Assembly (NCBI RefSeq): GCF_014805625.2
Contig: NW_023998440.1
Span: 1,107,762 to 1,171,761 of the forward strand
Length of the DNA stretch: 64,000 bases
Reading direction: 5' to 3'
Origin: Glossina fuscipes
Taxonomy: Eukaryota; Arthropoda; Insecta; Diptera; Glossinidae
The notes below the pieces were generated by a model. It did no database searches. It was not told the DNA's origin and worked only from the letters and a program-made list of their open reading frames with translations. The position numbers and the translations under genes are program-made. Positions within the stretch are counted from its first letter, which is position 1, and the number at the start of each line of letters is the position of its first letter. Below are positions 46,075 through 58,700 of this stretch, piece by piece.

Positions 46075-46400
46075 TTCTTCTCTCTCCCCTGTAGTAGCTA
46101 AGTCTTCTTCTCTCTGTGTCTCAATCTGCCCGTCTCTCTCCCTTCACACTCCTCTTTTTCTCCCACTCGCTCCCTCTCTTTCTTTGTTTTATGGCACCCA
46201 CGCCAAACCGATCAAGTTATGGTTCTTATTATATTATTCCCACAATTCTCGGATTGGATCGGCATAGTTTGTTCTTATTTGTAATAATTTCTATTAAATT
46301 TTAGATTTCAAGTACTCGGAATCATTTACCAGCAAATTGCCATTTGTGTTAGCTTTCATAAAGTTTATTGGTACTTGTAAAGTGTGAACAATTTTAATCG
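46075..46400 (+). repeat. Dispersed repeat E, copy 2, with CT-rich tract
   Basis: A pyrimidine-rich tract (46,075-46,185) is followed after about 150 bases by AGCTTTCATAAAGTTTATTG then GTACTTGTAAAG, shared with 38,180-38,215. The middle part is not shared, so an insertion or deletion separates the copies. Confidence 0.45.
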
Positions 46401-49400
46401 GGTTCGATCTTGCCACCATTTCATATAGCAGTTCATCCATGTTATATGAAGCCTTATACACTTGCGTAGCATGTTAAGCCAATAACGCTCACTCCACATT
46501 CCGCTAAGAATGATTATCCTTAACTTACATTCAATTTATACACCTAAAAAGAGCTACCAGATCGGTATCAAGACGTTCGGTCTAAAGCAGTTTTTAAAAA
46601 TGAAAATAATTAAAGATTTAAAAATGGAAAAAAATTTTGTTTTTTTTTTTTTTAATGAACGCAATAAATTTAAGACAAAGTCAGCAAAACGAAGTCATAT
46701 CCATTTGTATAAACAAAGTGTTTTACCATAATGAACTTTACAGATCTTCTTCACTGATCGCGTTTTGTATGCGTTGTCATAATATTAAATATATTTTATG
46801 AGTCTTCTTTAAAGCGCTGAAAGATTCACATACCGTACACATAAAAATCTTTATCAGGATAAAAGCCGTTTTGTTCATTCGCAAACCGAAAATTATATTT
46901 AATGTTTTTATTACATTCTTTTTGTTTTTGTAAAATTGTATGACAAGTTTTACAACTAATTCAATAAGTTTGTTTAACCAGAAATAAAAATAAAACTCAA
47001 TTTCTTAATTTAACATTTTTGTTCATTTACTATCTTATGTTAACCATCTCACGTCTGTGTTACTTTATTCGGCCATATTATACATACATATATATATACA
47101 TATCTTTATATACTGTATTGTAGATATTGTCAGTGCTTTATAAATGTTTTGTCATAAAACAAAAAAAAAGAAAAAGAAAACAAATTCATTTATGTATCTT
47201 TTCTGCGTTCTTTTTTTTTTTTTACAACGAAACCGCTGGATACTCAAAACTAAGCCATAAAATTTCATAAATATCATTGTACCAAGTTGAGTCATTCTTG
47301 CATATAAAGATCGAGTGTTGGACCTACAAATTGGCCCAACACAAACGGTCAGTGAATATACACGTATATGTTTAAGGTGATTGTTGTTGCAAGAGTGTGA
47401 AAATGATTGTCCGTCTTAATGCATGTTATTCATTAAAATGCAGAGTTGCAATTCGCTACGTGCGGTACATATAATAAACACATAAATAATAAAAGCAATA
47501 AAAGAGAAGCAAATAAATTTTAATTAAAAAGAAAAAGTAATGAAAGACTCAGTCCGAATTTCAGGCCCCCACTCTTCAATGTGCAAAATGTATTCAATTC
47601 AAAATTGCATTTACTACGTTTGTCTTGCCTGCACCAACCCAAAGTTCGCTGACGTTGAAAATAGTCTAAGTCTGTGATTGCATTATCACTTTTAAATACT
47701 AATACACAATAAACATCCTTGACGAAACAAATTACTAGCAATAAATTTATGCTGATTTACCGTGAATTGATGAAGATCACGAGTTCTGTTATTTTGAACG
47801 AAGAAGAAAAACTATATGTATAAATAAATAAAAATAAAAATATGGACTTATTTTACTTTTAAAATCAAGGGTTCATTTATAAAGAGAATCCCAATTAGAA
47901 ACACAACCTGAAGCATTATAATCCAGCAAGGCCGACACCTAAACACTTTATACCTCTTCGTAGAGTGAAATTTCTAAACCACTTCGTCTAGTGCCACCTT
48001 TGTGGTATCACAAGTTACATCTTGCTCTCACGGAAAGGAACGCGTTTTTTAGGAGTGTTCGGAATGAAAAGGTTAGGGGACTTGGGACAAATTCAACACT
48101 ACAACATTTTTTCGTGGTAAGCAACGAAAAATTAGACCTTGTTGTTGTAGACCGCTTATGCGACGCAACCTTTTATTTTGAAAATATTAAAAATAAGCCG
48201 CCCGCATTCCCAATTATAGAGAATGAAAACTTACTTTTTTTGTCTTTTATTTAAGACTCGACAGTGACAGAATATAGTTTTGTTAACTATTTTTGTTTAT
48301 TTATATTGCTAAGCAAAGACGATTCCCGGAGAGTAGTCATAAAAATGATCCAATCTAACCCACCTTCAGTCTCCATCTCGAAAATTACTTGCAAGTTTTA
48401 CATAAAATTGCGCGAATAGACATCAGACACTTTATATTAATCCAGAAAATGATACAATAAAAGGTGAACGTGTTTTAAGTTCTTCTGACGTTTGCATAAA
48501 CTCGCACAAGATTAACTTGCACCGTACAATAAGCAATCGAGTTTATAAGCTAAAAAAAATAAATAGCGATTTCAGCCTTTACGTGACTTAATAAGACACG
48601 GTTTGTCAAAAAAGTAGCGGAACTCCTTTAAATTAGAGATACATTTGTCCTCCAACAAGAGAAAAACAAAATTTTCTTGCTCTATAATATTTGATGGACA
48701 TGGCGAATATATTCATATTACTGCGACAGGCTACACTCGATGCCCGAGTGCGGACAAGAACTACAAATGTTTTTGCCAAACTAGAAGACAATATCATGAC
48801 GACGTATTTGTTCTCTATGCGTTCCCCGAAAGCGGTTTTCGGGTGTAGCAAACGTTCTTTTGATAAAATCACTGGGCTCACATTTTCGTTGGTGGTATAA
48901 AAATTCACCTAAAACTCTACGGACTAATATACAGCAAAACGTTGATAGCACTAATCGAAGTTTCTGTTCCTTATAGATCGCATCAGGCAAAATTGAGTAC
49001 TTTTAGAATAAAACTTGTTATGATAGCTTCTTACCAGTAACGCTTTACTTAAGCAATACAAACCATGATCCCCGGCCCTTAATGCAAAAGACCATTGCAG
49101 CAAAAATAGCCGCGATCAGTCATCTGACATTTTCACAAATACTGCATATACAACTTTATCGACATTTTTTAAATGCGAATGTTGGCTGGATAGAGGAATG
49201 TTCGTCGGAACTTCCTTGAACAATAAATCTTATAAGCACAAGTGTTGTTGGCTGGTAACTTTCTAAGCAAAGTTCCTTAAGTTGGAAGAGCTGTGTGTAT
49301 GTGCAGCATTTTCATCTTTAATTTTCGCTAAAAACGTACTTTGCGTGGCTTCAATAAATGTAAATAGGAACCAAGAAATTAGTAAATTCACATGATTTGA

Positions 49401-50599
49401 TCCAAGCTAAATAGACTTACCTTTCTTGTTGGCGTTCTACTTGGTTTTTCATTACACCGATTGAACTCGGTTCCAAACTTGGTCTCTAAAAATCATTTGC
49501 AACAAATTATGCCAAGTTCTAGCTTTGATTTTTAGCTTTCTAATCCTTAATTTTGAGCATATAGAAGCTGTATGTCCAAGTTTTCTGCCAAACGGCATGC
49601 TAAGCTTAACGTATCCTCCGCTGATCGGTACAAAATTGCAAAAAAATACTCAAAAGCCAACGCAATAGTTATAAAGTGCACATCAGTGAAGTAATGCTCT
49701 CCTTACCACAATAAAAATGTTCAAATTCTTCAACTAAATGGTTAAAAGCTCATAAACCTATAAATTTATAAGAAAATTTTATTGCGCAAATGGTAAAAAT
49801 GTGACAAAACGAAACGATATATTCGCATATGAAAAATGAAATGAGAAGAGAACGCCAACTCAATTAAGAAAGCTTTTTACGTCTTAACGCGAATCATTGA
49901 CACCTCACAGCTTTTACAAATTTCTAGATATCGCTAGGCGTTCTTTTAACGTGGGCATGTCAATCCAATCATACGCCATGAGCCAGATTAGCACTTGTAC
50001 ACATTGAAGATAGACTTTTGCTATTGATCGTATGTCTCTGGCACAGCTGGAAAATTCTTATTCAAACCACTAGGATTTTCATATGTTTTCAAACCTGAGT
50101 TGGTCGCGGCTTCCTTTTTGGAATACATGCGATTTTAGGAGTCGCAACAGCAGACGGTGGGCACAGATGACGATGAGCGGATTAAGTTTTGCAACTGAAA
50201 CGTTTCATCACTGAGTTATATCAGGATATCAAAACACTCGTAGAATGAGTTTAAAAATCTCATTTAATTTGAAGAAGAGAAGGAAAGATGAATACATCGA
50301 GTTACACGTAATAAGTCACCTTCTTTTTAAATTTGTCAAAGGTTAATTCGTACGCAGACTGATTCGATGTAGGTCTCACTCATTTTTATTTTTCCAAACG
50401 TCTTCTTCGAAAGATCCACTCCCGACAGTTATTTAGTTTGCAAATTAAGGCGTTATATGTGATTAAAAAAGTGGTCCGATCCGAGCTATGTTCAATAGCG
50501 TTCGTTCTTGGGCCAATACATATCTGTATACTAAAATTTCATCAAAATATCTCGAAAATTGCAACCTCCAGGTTGAATATGAGTACACAAGACGGATAA
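46401..50599. other. Gene-free stretch
   Basis: No coding sequence recognised. Four overlapping short frames at 48,630-48,990 on both strands cannot all be genes and none has a known motif. Long poly(A/T) runs occur at 46,640 and 47,210. Confidence 0.4.
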
Positions 50600-50735
50600 A
50601 CGAACACATAGACAAACCAGCTTATATCAGCATAATAAAACGTGCGTCTGTGTCAATTCCTTCTGATTGTTGTATACATCCGCACAAGCTTAATATGCCC
50701 TTGCGACGCCAGTTGTGTAGGGTATAGGTACAATA
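50600..50735 (+). repeat. Dispersed repeat D, copy 4
   Basis: Plus strand: CGTGCGTCTGTGTCAATTCC, TTCTGATTGTTGTATACATC, CGCACAAGCTTAATATGCCC and a terminal GTAGGGTATA. This follows the same order as the minus-strand copies at 1.7, 5.0 and 19.9 kb. A GACAG/GACAGAC cluster follows at 50,785-50,815. Confidence 0.5.
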
Positions 50736-51879
50736 GCGTATTGTAAAGCGAAGTTGAAATTTAATTAAATTATCACAAGAAAACAAGACAGTCAGGTGGA
50801 CAGATCGACAGACAAGTTGTTTTATGATTCAGAAAGTGATTCTGCAGAGTATGACCCTAGGTGGTCCTACAATTTTTACATTTGAATAATTTTATATTAT
50901 TTTATATTGTTATGGACTTGTTTACCTTTTTCTTCCATTTGAAAAAATTTGTTCCATTTTTGTTGGTGATCGTAGTCGCCTTAGCGACTACGTGAAGCTT
51001 TCCTTCACTTTAATCATATCTGTTCGCTTTTCGATCTTTGACACTTCGTGATTTCTTATTCTCCCTTACAATGAAATTGTTTGCGTTACGAAAGTGCCTT
51101 CGCAATGCAAACAAAACCTGCTAGTTAAGGAGGGAATGAATCCTACCTTTTTGCTTAGTCAAGTATTCTTGGATGCCTCTGATGGCTTTCCTAAGTATAA
51201 TGCGCTCGCTTTCTAGGTCCCACGTTTGCGACACGCGCTGAACGCCATAGGAGTTACGAGCTTTTTTGCTCTTGGGTCCGTGCAGCTTTCGTAAAACTTA
51301 AACGCTTTTTACGCTGGTGTTTCCTCTTCCATTGCGACAGTTTATTTTAATGAAAATGTTCTAATGTAATATTTATATCTTAAACGTATAATTTATCGAT
51401 TATACGTTATATTATATTATATTATATTAGAATAATTCCTGTTTTTCCTTCTTTCCCATACAGGTATATGTATCAAATACAAATACGTATATTCATAAGT
51501 GTGCGCTCATTTTTACGTTACATACCTGCGGATATATTATATATATTTACATGCGTCTATATGTATATTTGGCGTTAGCGCGAATGTCCTGTCGCGTTTT
51601 AAGTACACCTTTGGATTGGAAAAACTTCATGTGTTTCTCAGCAGTCGAATGGTGGATGCCGAATTCCCTTACAATTAGATGCGGTTACCTTCCAGAACTC
51701 GTATCAAATTCAATTCGTTAAATTGTATTTTGCCCACTACACTTTATTCACTCTACGTCTTGCAAATAAAGGGAAAGTAATTCCCTCTTATCCCACGAGC
51801 GGCACGATAGATAATAAGAGCCCATATGACGCGTTCTGCCTACTTGCTCTCTCCTTACGCAGTACAAGACTTTAATACC
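50736..51879. other. Gene-free stretch with pentanucleotide repeat
   Basis: (ATATT)n at about 51,404-51,430. No exon or further transposase sequence recognised. Confidence 0.4.
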
Positions 51880-52255
51880 TCGTTGTTATTTGACTTTGCT
51901 GCAGGAAAACCGCATGCCTAATACTCGTGGGTGTTATTTACAAAAGAATGGAGCATCTTTCCACTATCACAATGATTTGAGAGTCTATCTTAATGAAAAT
52001 CTGCCGAACCAAAGGATTGAGCGAAGAAGTGTCGTCGTGCTCTCTAGACCTCAGACCACTGGATATTTTTTTGCGGGGACGCATTAAACACAAAGTTTAT
52101 CTAACAAAACCGACAGCTGGCCTTCAATTGAAGGCGAAAGTTGATAGAGCATGTACCGAATTTCCTAAAGAAATGATTTGCCACGTTTGCTATTCCATTG
52201 TTCCGCGTTATCGTCAATTTGTGGAGCAAAATGGGCATCAGTTTCAGCACTTGTG
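51880..52255 (+). pseudogene. DDE transposase C-terminal fragment, frameshifted
   Basis: Two frames read one family in order: first (51,890-52,030) CYLQKNGASFHYHNDLRVYL and NENLPNQRIERRS; then, shifted by one base, SLDLRPLDIFLRGRIKHKVY followed by LTKPTAGL and, near the end, NGHQFQHL. This fits an insect transposase group of the Tc1/mariner superfamily with the pattern QQDGAPPH, then GRRG...WPPRSPDLTPLDFFLWG, KVY.TKP and NGG.FEHL. The catalytic Asp of the QDGAPPH block is replaced by Asn and the W-P-P-R part is lost. The N-terminal half is absent. It may be the same family as the inverted-repeat element at 12,650-13,042. Confidence 0.7.
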
Positions 52256-54939
52256 CGGACTAAACAAATTCTCCGTTTGTCTTGTGCAATTTTTACCTTT
52301 CATCTGTAATTCATCTAAGTACAAACTGTTCTTATAACCGCGCAATCTGCAGATCTTTTTTATTTTCCGACACACTGCGCATAGGCTAGGCTACTACTGC
52401 TTTTAGTGCTAGAATATAGCTGTGGATTGATAAAATAATAATATTTGACAAGTTCACGAGACAGCGCAGTAATCTTCTGGAAACGTCTTCCGAAGAAGTA
52501 CATCTGCGGTACGCAGTGTAACCGCTCCATATCGGAATAGAAAAAAGAAGGTGCGCTTACTCTACTCTTTTATGTCTAGGCAACACAACTCTTAGCCTTC
52601 TATTTACTCTACCGTAGCTTGACGAAGTTAACCAACACATTGCTATGGGAAAATTTTTTTAAGTGAACATAAATAATTTACCGTTTTAAACACATCTGCT
52701 AGAACGAGAAACCAACGAGCAATACGTTGGTAAGTAATTTCTCGATAAGGGTTCACAACGCTGAACGATTCGGCGAAAAAAAAAAACCCGAAATAACGAG
52801 GAAGAAAATTTCTCCAAGATAACGAATTCTTTGAGACGTAGTCTACGAGATCCAAAGTAACTATTAAGCTAATAGAAAATTGGACAATCGCCTTATTCTT
52901 GGCTCGAAGCCGATGAAATTTCCTACGTTTTGAAGCACTCTACCTTTTACGTGCAAAAATGGAAAACGTCCGCCATACCGCACAAAGTTACATAGGATTA
53001 CATTTTGTTTCTTTCACTTTCTTGAGCTTTTATGCTTATTTAGCATATAGCCAATAAGAACGAATGCTTAAAACTATTTTGCACACTCCTTAAATGACGA
53101 TCTGCCTAAAATTGGGTATCCAGATAAAAGAACTTGGAGAGTAGAATGCGAGGAACATGGTGGTGGGTATGCGAGATTCGGGCCCCGCCGAATGTAACTT
53201 TCTTACTTGTTTCTTTTTTGATCTTCTAATATTCAAGTGAAAAATTATTCAGAGAATAATTTGTTCTTTTTAGACGTAATCGTATTAAATAAATTTTTAT
53301 TTCCAGAGGGGATATATGGCCCTTTAATAGCTCTATAGCATTATCTGACTATTTTCATAGAATTTTTTTTTTGTTTTATTTCTTTTTTGCTTTAGCAATT
53401 ACTTCATAACGAGAATTTAGCTTACGATCGAACGATGCCTACATTTAGATAACGTTTAGTAATTGTCTCACTATCAGTTTTAGTAAACTATAAAAAAATC
53501 AACAAAAAATGAAACGATAAAAAAAAAAATCAGATTACATGCACGCACATGCATATAGCTACAAACGTTTGCGATGGAGTCTCCCTTGAATTTGTGATTC
53601 TTAAATAAAATCTAATATTCAATAAACATATTTTCTTATCGGACAATCTATTATTATATTTATGTAGACTAGTCAAACTCCTTCAATATTGAGAAACAAA
53701 AGCAAACGTTGAAAGACACACCTATTTACGTCGTTAAAGACATATACACATGCATGTACGCAAGAGTAGTGGAAAGAATCTATACTAAAAAGGCCGTTTA
53801 TAGCTACTGCTGCTGCTGCTGCTGCTGCCACTGCCGGTCTTCGTGCCGTTTGGTTGCGGCTACAATTTCGGTTCAACTTTTTTTGTTATTAATATTTCTT
53901 TTTTTGTTTTTTGGTCACCGTTACGCCTTCTTGCTACTGCAACCGTCAAACTATACAAAATACATTCACGTGGCCACCATATGTATAGGAGTATGTATAT
54001 TAGTATAAGACTTACATATATTGTTAGTCGTTAGTATTAAGTTATATTTTAAAGAAAAAAATGGAAGAAAACTTATATTTGTGTAAAACTGAATTATTTG
54101 AGTTTAAAGGTAACTTAAAGTATCTTTATGAGAAACACTCATTGTATACAAGGGAACTACGTACACAGGGAAATATCCAACGTTCAAGTTGTGAACGCAG
54201 AAGTTATTAGGAGTAACTAGTTCTTCCAGATTCAAGATCAATAACTCGCCTTCAGCTTACTGTTTTCTCCTTGAAGCATTATGATCTCTACCACTCCGCA
54301 TAGTGTATGAGTGTTACGATGTACTTTCGAGCAATACTACGAATCCAATCTTTAATTAGACTTAGCTTTTTGTAAAACCTATTTTTCATGCTAGACAACC
54401 AACCAAGCTAGCTCATCGGGATCAGTAAACTCTACAATATCTTAACATAGGAATATATAGGAATATACCGTGGAAATCTATCGTATCGCAAAGCATGAAT
54501 TGTCATGTAGCTTAAAGAATTAATATCGCGGCCATGATTTTTTTTTTCGTTTTTTCGTCCTTGTGATAGGTTAAGTTTTGTATATTCAATCGCTGTTCTC
54601 ACAAATTATGGCTCTCTGTGATAAAAGTAATTTTTTATCTTTAATCCGTTTTTTTGTCCTCGGCCCTGTGTGTATAGTGTAAGAGGGAAGGATTTGTAGC
54701 TCTATTCGACAGCTATTTTCCCGAAATTTAATTTTGAAGCTTACATTTGGCGGCCATAAAAGTTAAGCGTCGCAAAATTTAATAACAACTTTTTTGACAG
54801 TTTTTTTTGGGATGAAAAGGAAGGTAACAGAATAATAATATTTGAGCAGTAATCTCATAAGTCGACTGCTGTGAATGATTAGGCAAAAGCTGTATGGAAG
54901 CGCCTGGACTAAAAAAAACACAATATAAAAAAAACAAGT
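52256..54939. other. Gene-free stretch with (CTG)n
   Basis: A trinucleotide run lies at about 53,805-53,828. Frames across it (Cys/Ser/Ala-rich on the two strands) are artefacts. Nothing else is recognised. Confidence 0.4.
53805..53828. repeat. (CTG)n trinucleotide repeat
   Basis: About seven to eight tandem CTG/TGC units, seen directly. Confidence 0.9.
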
Positions 54940-55090
54940 ATAACAACAACAACTACAATATTATCATTATTACAATTGATTTAGCCAGAGATATGGATTC
55001 TAAGATTACGGTCTTAAAGCACTAGCATCTAAGACCATCGACTGCTGGTCGAGATTATTTGCCCGCTCAACTGCCCAAGGCGAGCAGCTA
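54940..55090 (-). mobile_element. SINE family B, copy 4, 3' part
   Basis: Minus strand: CGATGGTCTTAGATGCTAGT, GCTTTAAGACCGTAATCTTA, GAATCCATATCTCTGGCTAA, then ATTGTAATAATGATAATATT as tail. The body matches the copies at 29.5 and 34.8 kb. The tRNA-like head is degenerate or replaced. Confidence 0.7.
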
Positions 55091-55639
55091 ATAAAATTAT
55101 TCACTCACTTTCGTGGCGATACATCCAAAAATGACATATTACTTACATGTAACACCATGTTGTTCATGAAAACACTTTTATTGAACGGTCTCAAAAATGT
55201 TAACAGGCGGTTTTTTGCAAATTGAAATTTTCTTCAAAGACTAACATTCTTCAACTTTTTGGTCACAAAAACCTACAAATTACATTTCGTCGTCGTCTCA
55301 CATATCGTAAGAACCCATAGATGCGATGATATAATAGATCAATCTTTGTCCTAAAGTGTAGAAAAGATGACTTTATATGTAAAATATCTTTTGCAATATA
55401 AATGCTAGGTGCTACGATATAGACCAATTTCCACCATGAAATATTGAAAATGAATTATGAAGATTCAATTTTATATAGGAACGATTATATGTAAGGAGAC
55501 TCAAAAGCTTTTCCTGTCCGATTCACATTTTTTGCATCAATTTAAAATGCTGTTGTTGCCGATGTTGTCGGAAAAGTGGTTCAGCCTGCTCCGTTTTCAA
55601 CAGGATTATTTCTTTGACCTAAACACAATATTTGAGAGA

Positions 55640-55755
55640 CTGAGGCCGGACCGACAGACACACAGGCGGGCAGATAGACATATAAACTTAGATCGATTTA
55701 GAAAGTGATTGTTGATGTTGTACACATTCGCACAATATCGATATTCCCCATACTA
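55640..55755 (+). repeat. Dispersed repeat D, copy 5 (decayed)
   Basis: GACCGACAGACACACAGGCG, TAGATCGATTTAG, GTTGATGTTGTACACATTCG, CACAATATCGATATTCCCC. This keeps the GACAGAC entry and the TGTT...TTCG...AATAT.CC exit of the repeat, with the middle shortened. Confidence 0.4.
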
Positions 55756-58700
55756 AAGGCAATTGGTTACCCAAATCTAATATACGTTGTGAGAGAAGAA
55801 TTCATTTTCACTTATGGAGTGCCTGCAGCATTCTCTTCCGTCCTTTCATATGTGCTTTCTTGCAATCCAAATGTGCCGAAAATGTATTCCTCTGTGTCCT
55901 CTCTCCTCCGCCAATATGTAGTCGTGCCTCGTCCTTATCATGCCTACAGAAACTAGTCAAAAAGATGTGTTGTGACTAAAATTGTAACATAACATATACA
56001 CGCATACAAAAAAAGAAAACAAGAAATAATTGAATAATAGAATGTGTTCCTTATAGCAGACAGTTTCAAACGGTTATATTAATGTGCATCAATGAAATAA
56101 AAGCTTACATAATATTTTCTGACTTTTTTTATTTACGACTTAAATTAAATTAGCAAAAAATTTGAAATATATAATTGTAATTTATGTTGATTCATTATCA
56201 ATTAAATTAGATGCTTGCAGTATTAGTTACAGCAGCGGGCATTTTTATACGTTACATGTTCACAATTACATATATAATATTATTTTCCCTCTCTCTTTCT
56301 ATCGCTCTCTCTCTCTCTATCGCTCTCTATGTTTGTAAACTTTTTCATATGATTATAATTTCGTTTTCCTATTTCACATTAGACGTGTTCGCACACAGCC
56401 ACAAAAGCAAGCACACATACGCTCATGTTAACTTAACGAGCAAAAAGAAAAAGAAAAAATGTAAACATTAAAATTCATTATTAAACATTGATTACATATT
56501 CATAGTTTTATGGACAAATAAATCAAGTTTTCAATTCTGCACGTATGTGCTCGCGTTATTTGCACTTTACTTCAGGGCAAATCAACGCACACAAAGCCGA
56601 GTATCCAAGCAAACATATCGGACATACACTTACGTATGAAACGTTAAGAAAAAACATGCATTTAATGTAGCCGCCTGAATTCATGTTGAATGCTCGCTAT
56701 CTGCCATATATCAGCGAGCATATGTTAATAACAGCTCAAACAAGTAGTTGCACCTAGAACGCATAAACAACAGCAACGGGCAATAGAAAAATGCAAGAGC
56801 TTACTCTCGCACACCTAAGAAATTATACAAATTTTTATTGATAACTACAACTAGATAAAATGTGTTCTGCTTATTCTCTTTCTTTTCCTCGTCTTCTTGT
56901 TTTTGTTCGTTTCGTGTTATTGCCACTGACAGCGAATGAGCCCGAAACATAGCAATAAAAAGACAGAACAATTTTTAATTGAATACTGCACTATATGTAC
57001 ATACGTATATGTGTATTTTTTCAGCATTCAGCATTCAGCATTTGGGAAGTGAAAGAGATTTTCAACGTATTATTTGCACCTGAATATGTCAAAATTGTTC
57101 TAACATAGTAATTAATAGTAGTCAGCACGTATACACATATATGAACAAACGCCTAAACTGACTTATATAAGACCGATTTGATGAAGCATCCACTTTCCTG
57201 TGCAAATATGGTGCTTTTGCACTGCACGAAACAATCCTAACATACAAATTGTACTAATGTGAAAACAGTAAGCTGTAGACAAAAAAAAATTGTAAAAGTG
57301 TTTGATTAACTTAAGATTCTAGACTGTATAAAAGTGTACTTTAACTATATATATAAAGGTCGAGGGAATTAACTCCGGCCCAATTAAGTAGAAAATTTCT
57401 CTAAAAATATTTAGCTTCTAAAGTTGCCATTCATTATTATAATTGAACGTCCGACTATGCAAAGTCGTACGTCTGAATCGAATTCCTAACAGCCTCTCAT
57501 CAAAGCCATCAAACACTATAGTTTCCTAGGTGTCAGTGTGGTATTCAAATTAGTTCTTTCCCAAATGCCCAGCTGGGCGGATGTTGAATCTTTTTGTCTC
57601 TCTCTCTCTCTCCTTCCTCCCCTGTCTCTTTCTCCTACTGCCCAATAAAGACTTTAAATTTACTAACCAAACTTGAAGTGTATCACGTTTGTAACAAACC
57701 AAACACCCTAATAAACAACACTGATCGCTGGCGAATATATAATACGTAGCTTTCGATACCCATGGTTTCTGTTCAAGCTAAAGTTCGCCAAGGAGACGCT
57801 CGCAGAAAGTATTTCTTCTCCTGTACTTGGAAAAATTTAAGCCAAACAAAAAAACACCCAAAAATTAAACTAAATACTCAATAGGCAAACCTAAAGGTAA
57901 TCCTGCAGGTCTTTAGACTAAAGTGACAAATTGACATGACAGTGCTTATAACCGCTATTATCTTCAACTTAATCTCTTCTGAATAAACATTAATTCTGTG
58001 TAGGTCAGTCAGTCAGTTAGCTTATAATAATATTTTTATAAGAAGCATTTTATTAAACCGTAAAATAAATGGAATAAAGGTTCAAAGTTCAAAAGATGAC
58101 ATGAAACCAAATTCGAGCCCCATTCGCTGTGAGTATTCTTTGTCTTATACTTCATAACCCTTCAGAATTTAATGAGCGAAGTTTTCCTCGCATCAGAAAT
58201 TATGATAGTTTAATGACGGGTTTAAAATTGCTGCTCTGTCGAGGCTAGAAGGAAGTGGATGCCGCTCTAGATGGTGTAAGCAACAGTTTTCTGCAGACGG
58301 AATAAACTCATCGGTTTATCGTATGCTCCTCCCAAGAATATTTCTCTGATCTTGGGATTCTATTAAATGTTTTCAGATTCGTACGGAGCTGTTCGAGGTT
58401 GCATAGACTCGGGTAATAGGCTTACGTTTAATTCAAAGTTCACGTTACGAATTGTTTAGTTTGTTTATTCTGTACTTCATCAACTAATAAACTACGTTAT
58501 CTTCAGGTGATGATCTTTATTATTTTATTAATGCACTTAACACCTAGCAGTTGTTACTACTCCATCTAACTTGTGATAATGACGTATGTACGGTCGATTG
58601 AACGATACTCGTCAATCTTTGGTCATGCTTCGCACAAGGAAGGCGGAAAGGGAGTCTTAAACTGACTTTATCTTCTATTCGAAAACGGAAATTCAAACTT

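Noticed and set aside
48633..48990. Four overlapping frames of 67-91 codons on both strands
   Set aside because: Mutually exclusive, no domain and no conserved motif.
53709..54008. Cysteine-rich 99-codon frame
   Set aside because: Produced by the CTG/TGC repeat and T-rich flank.
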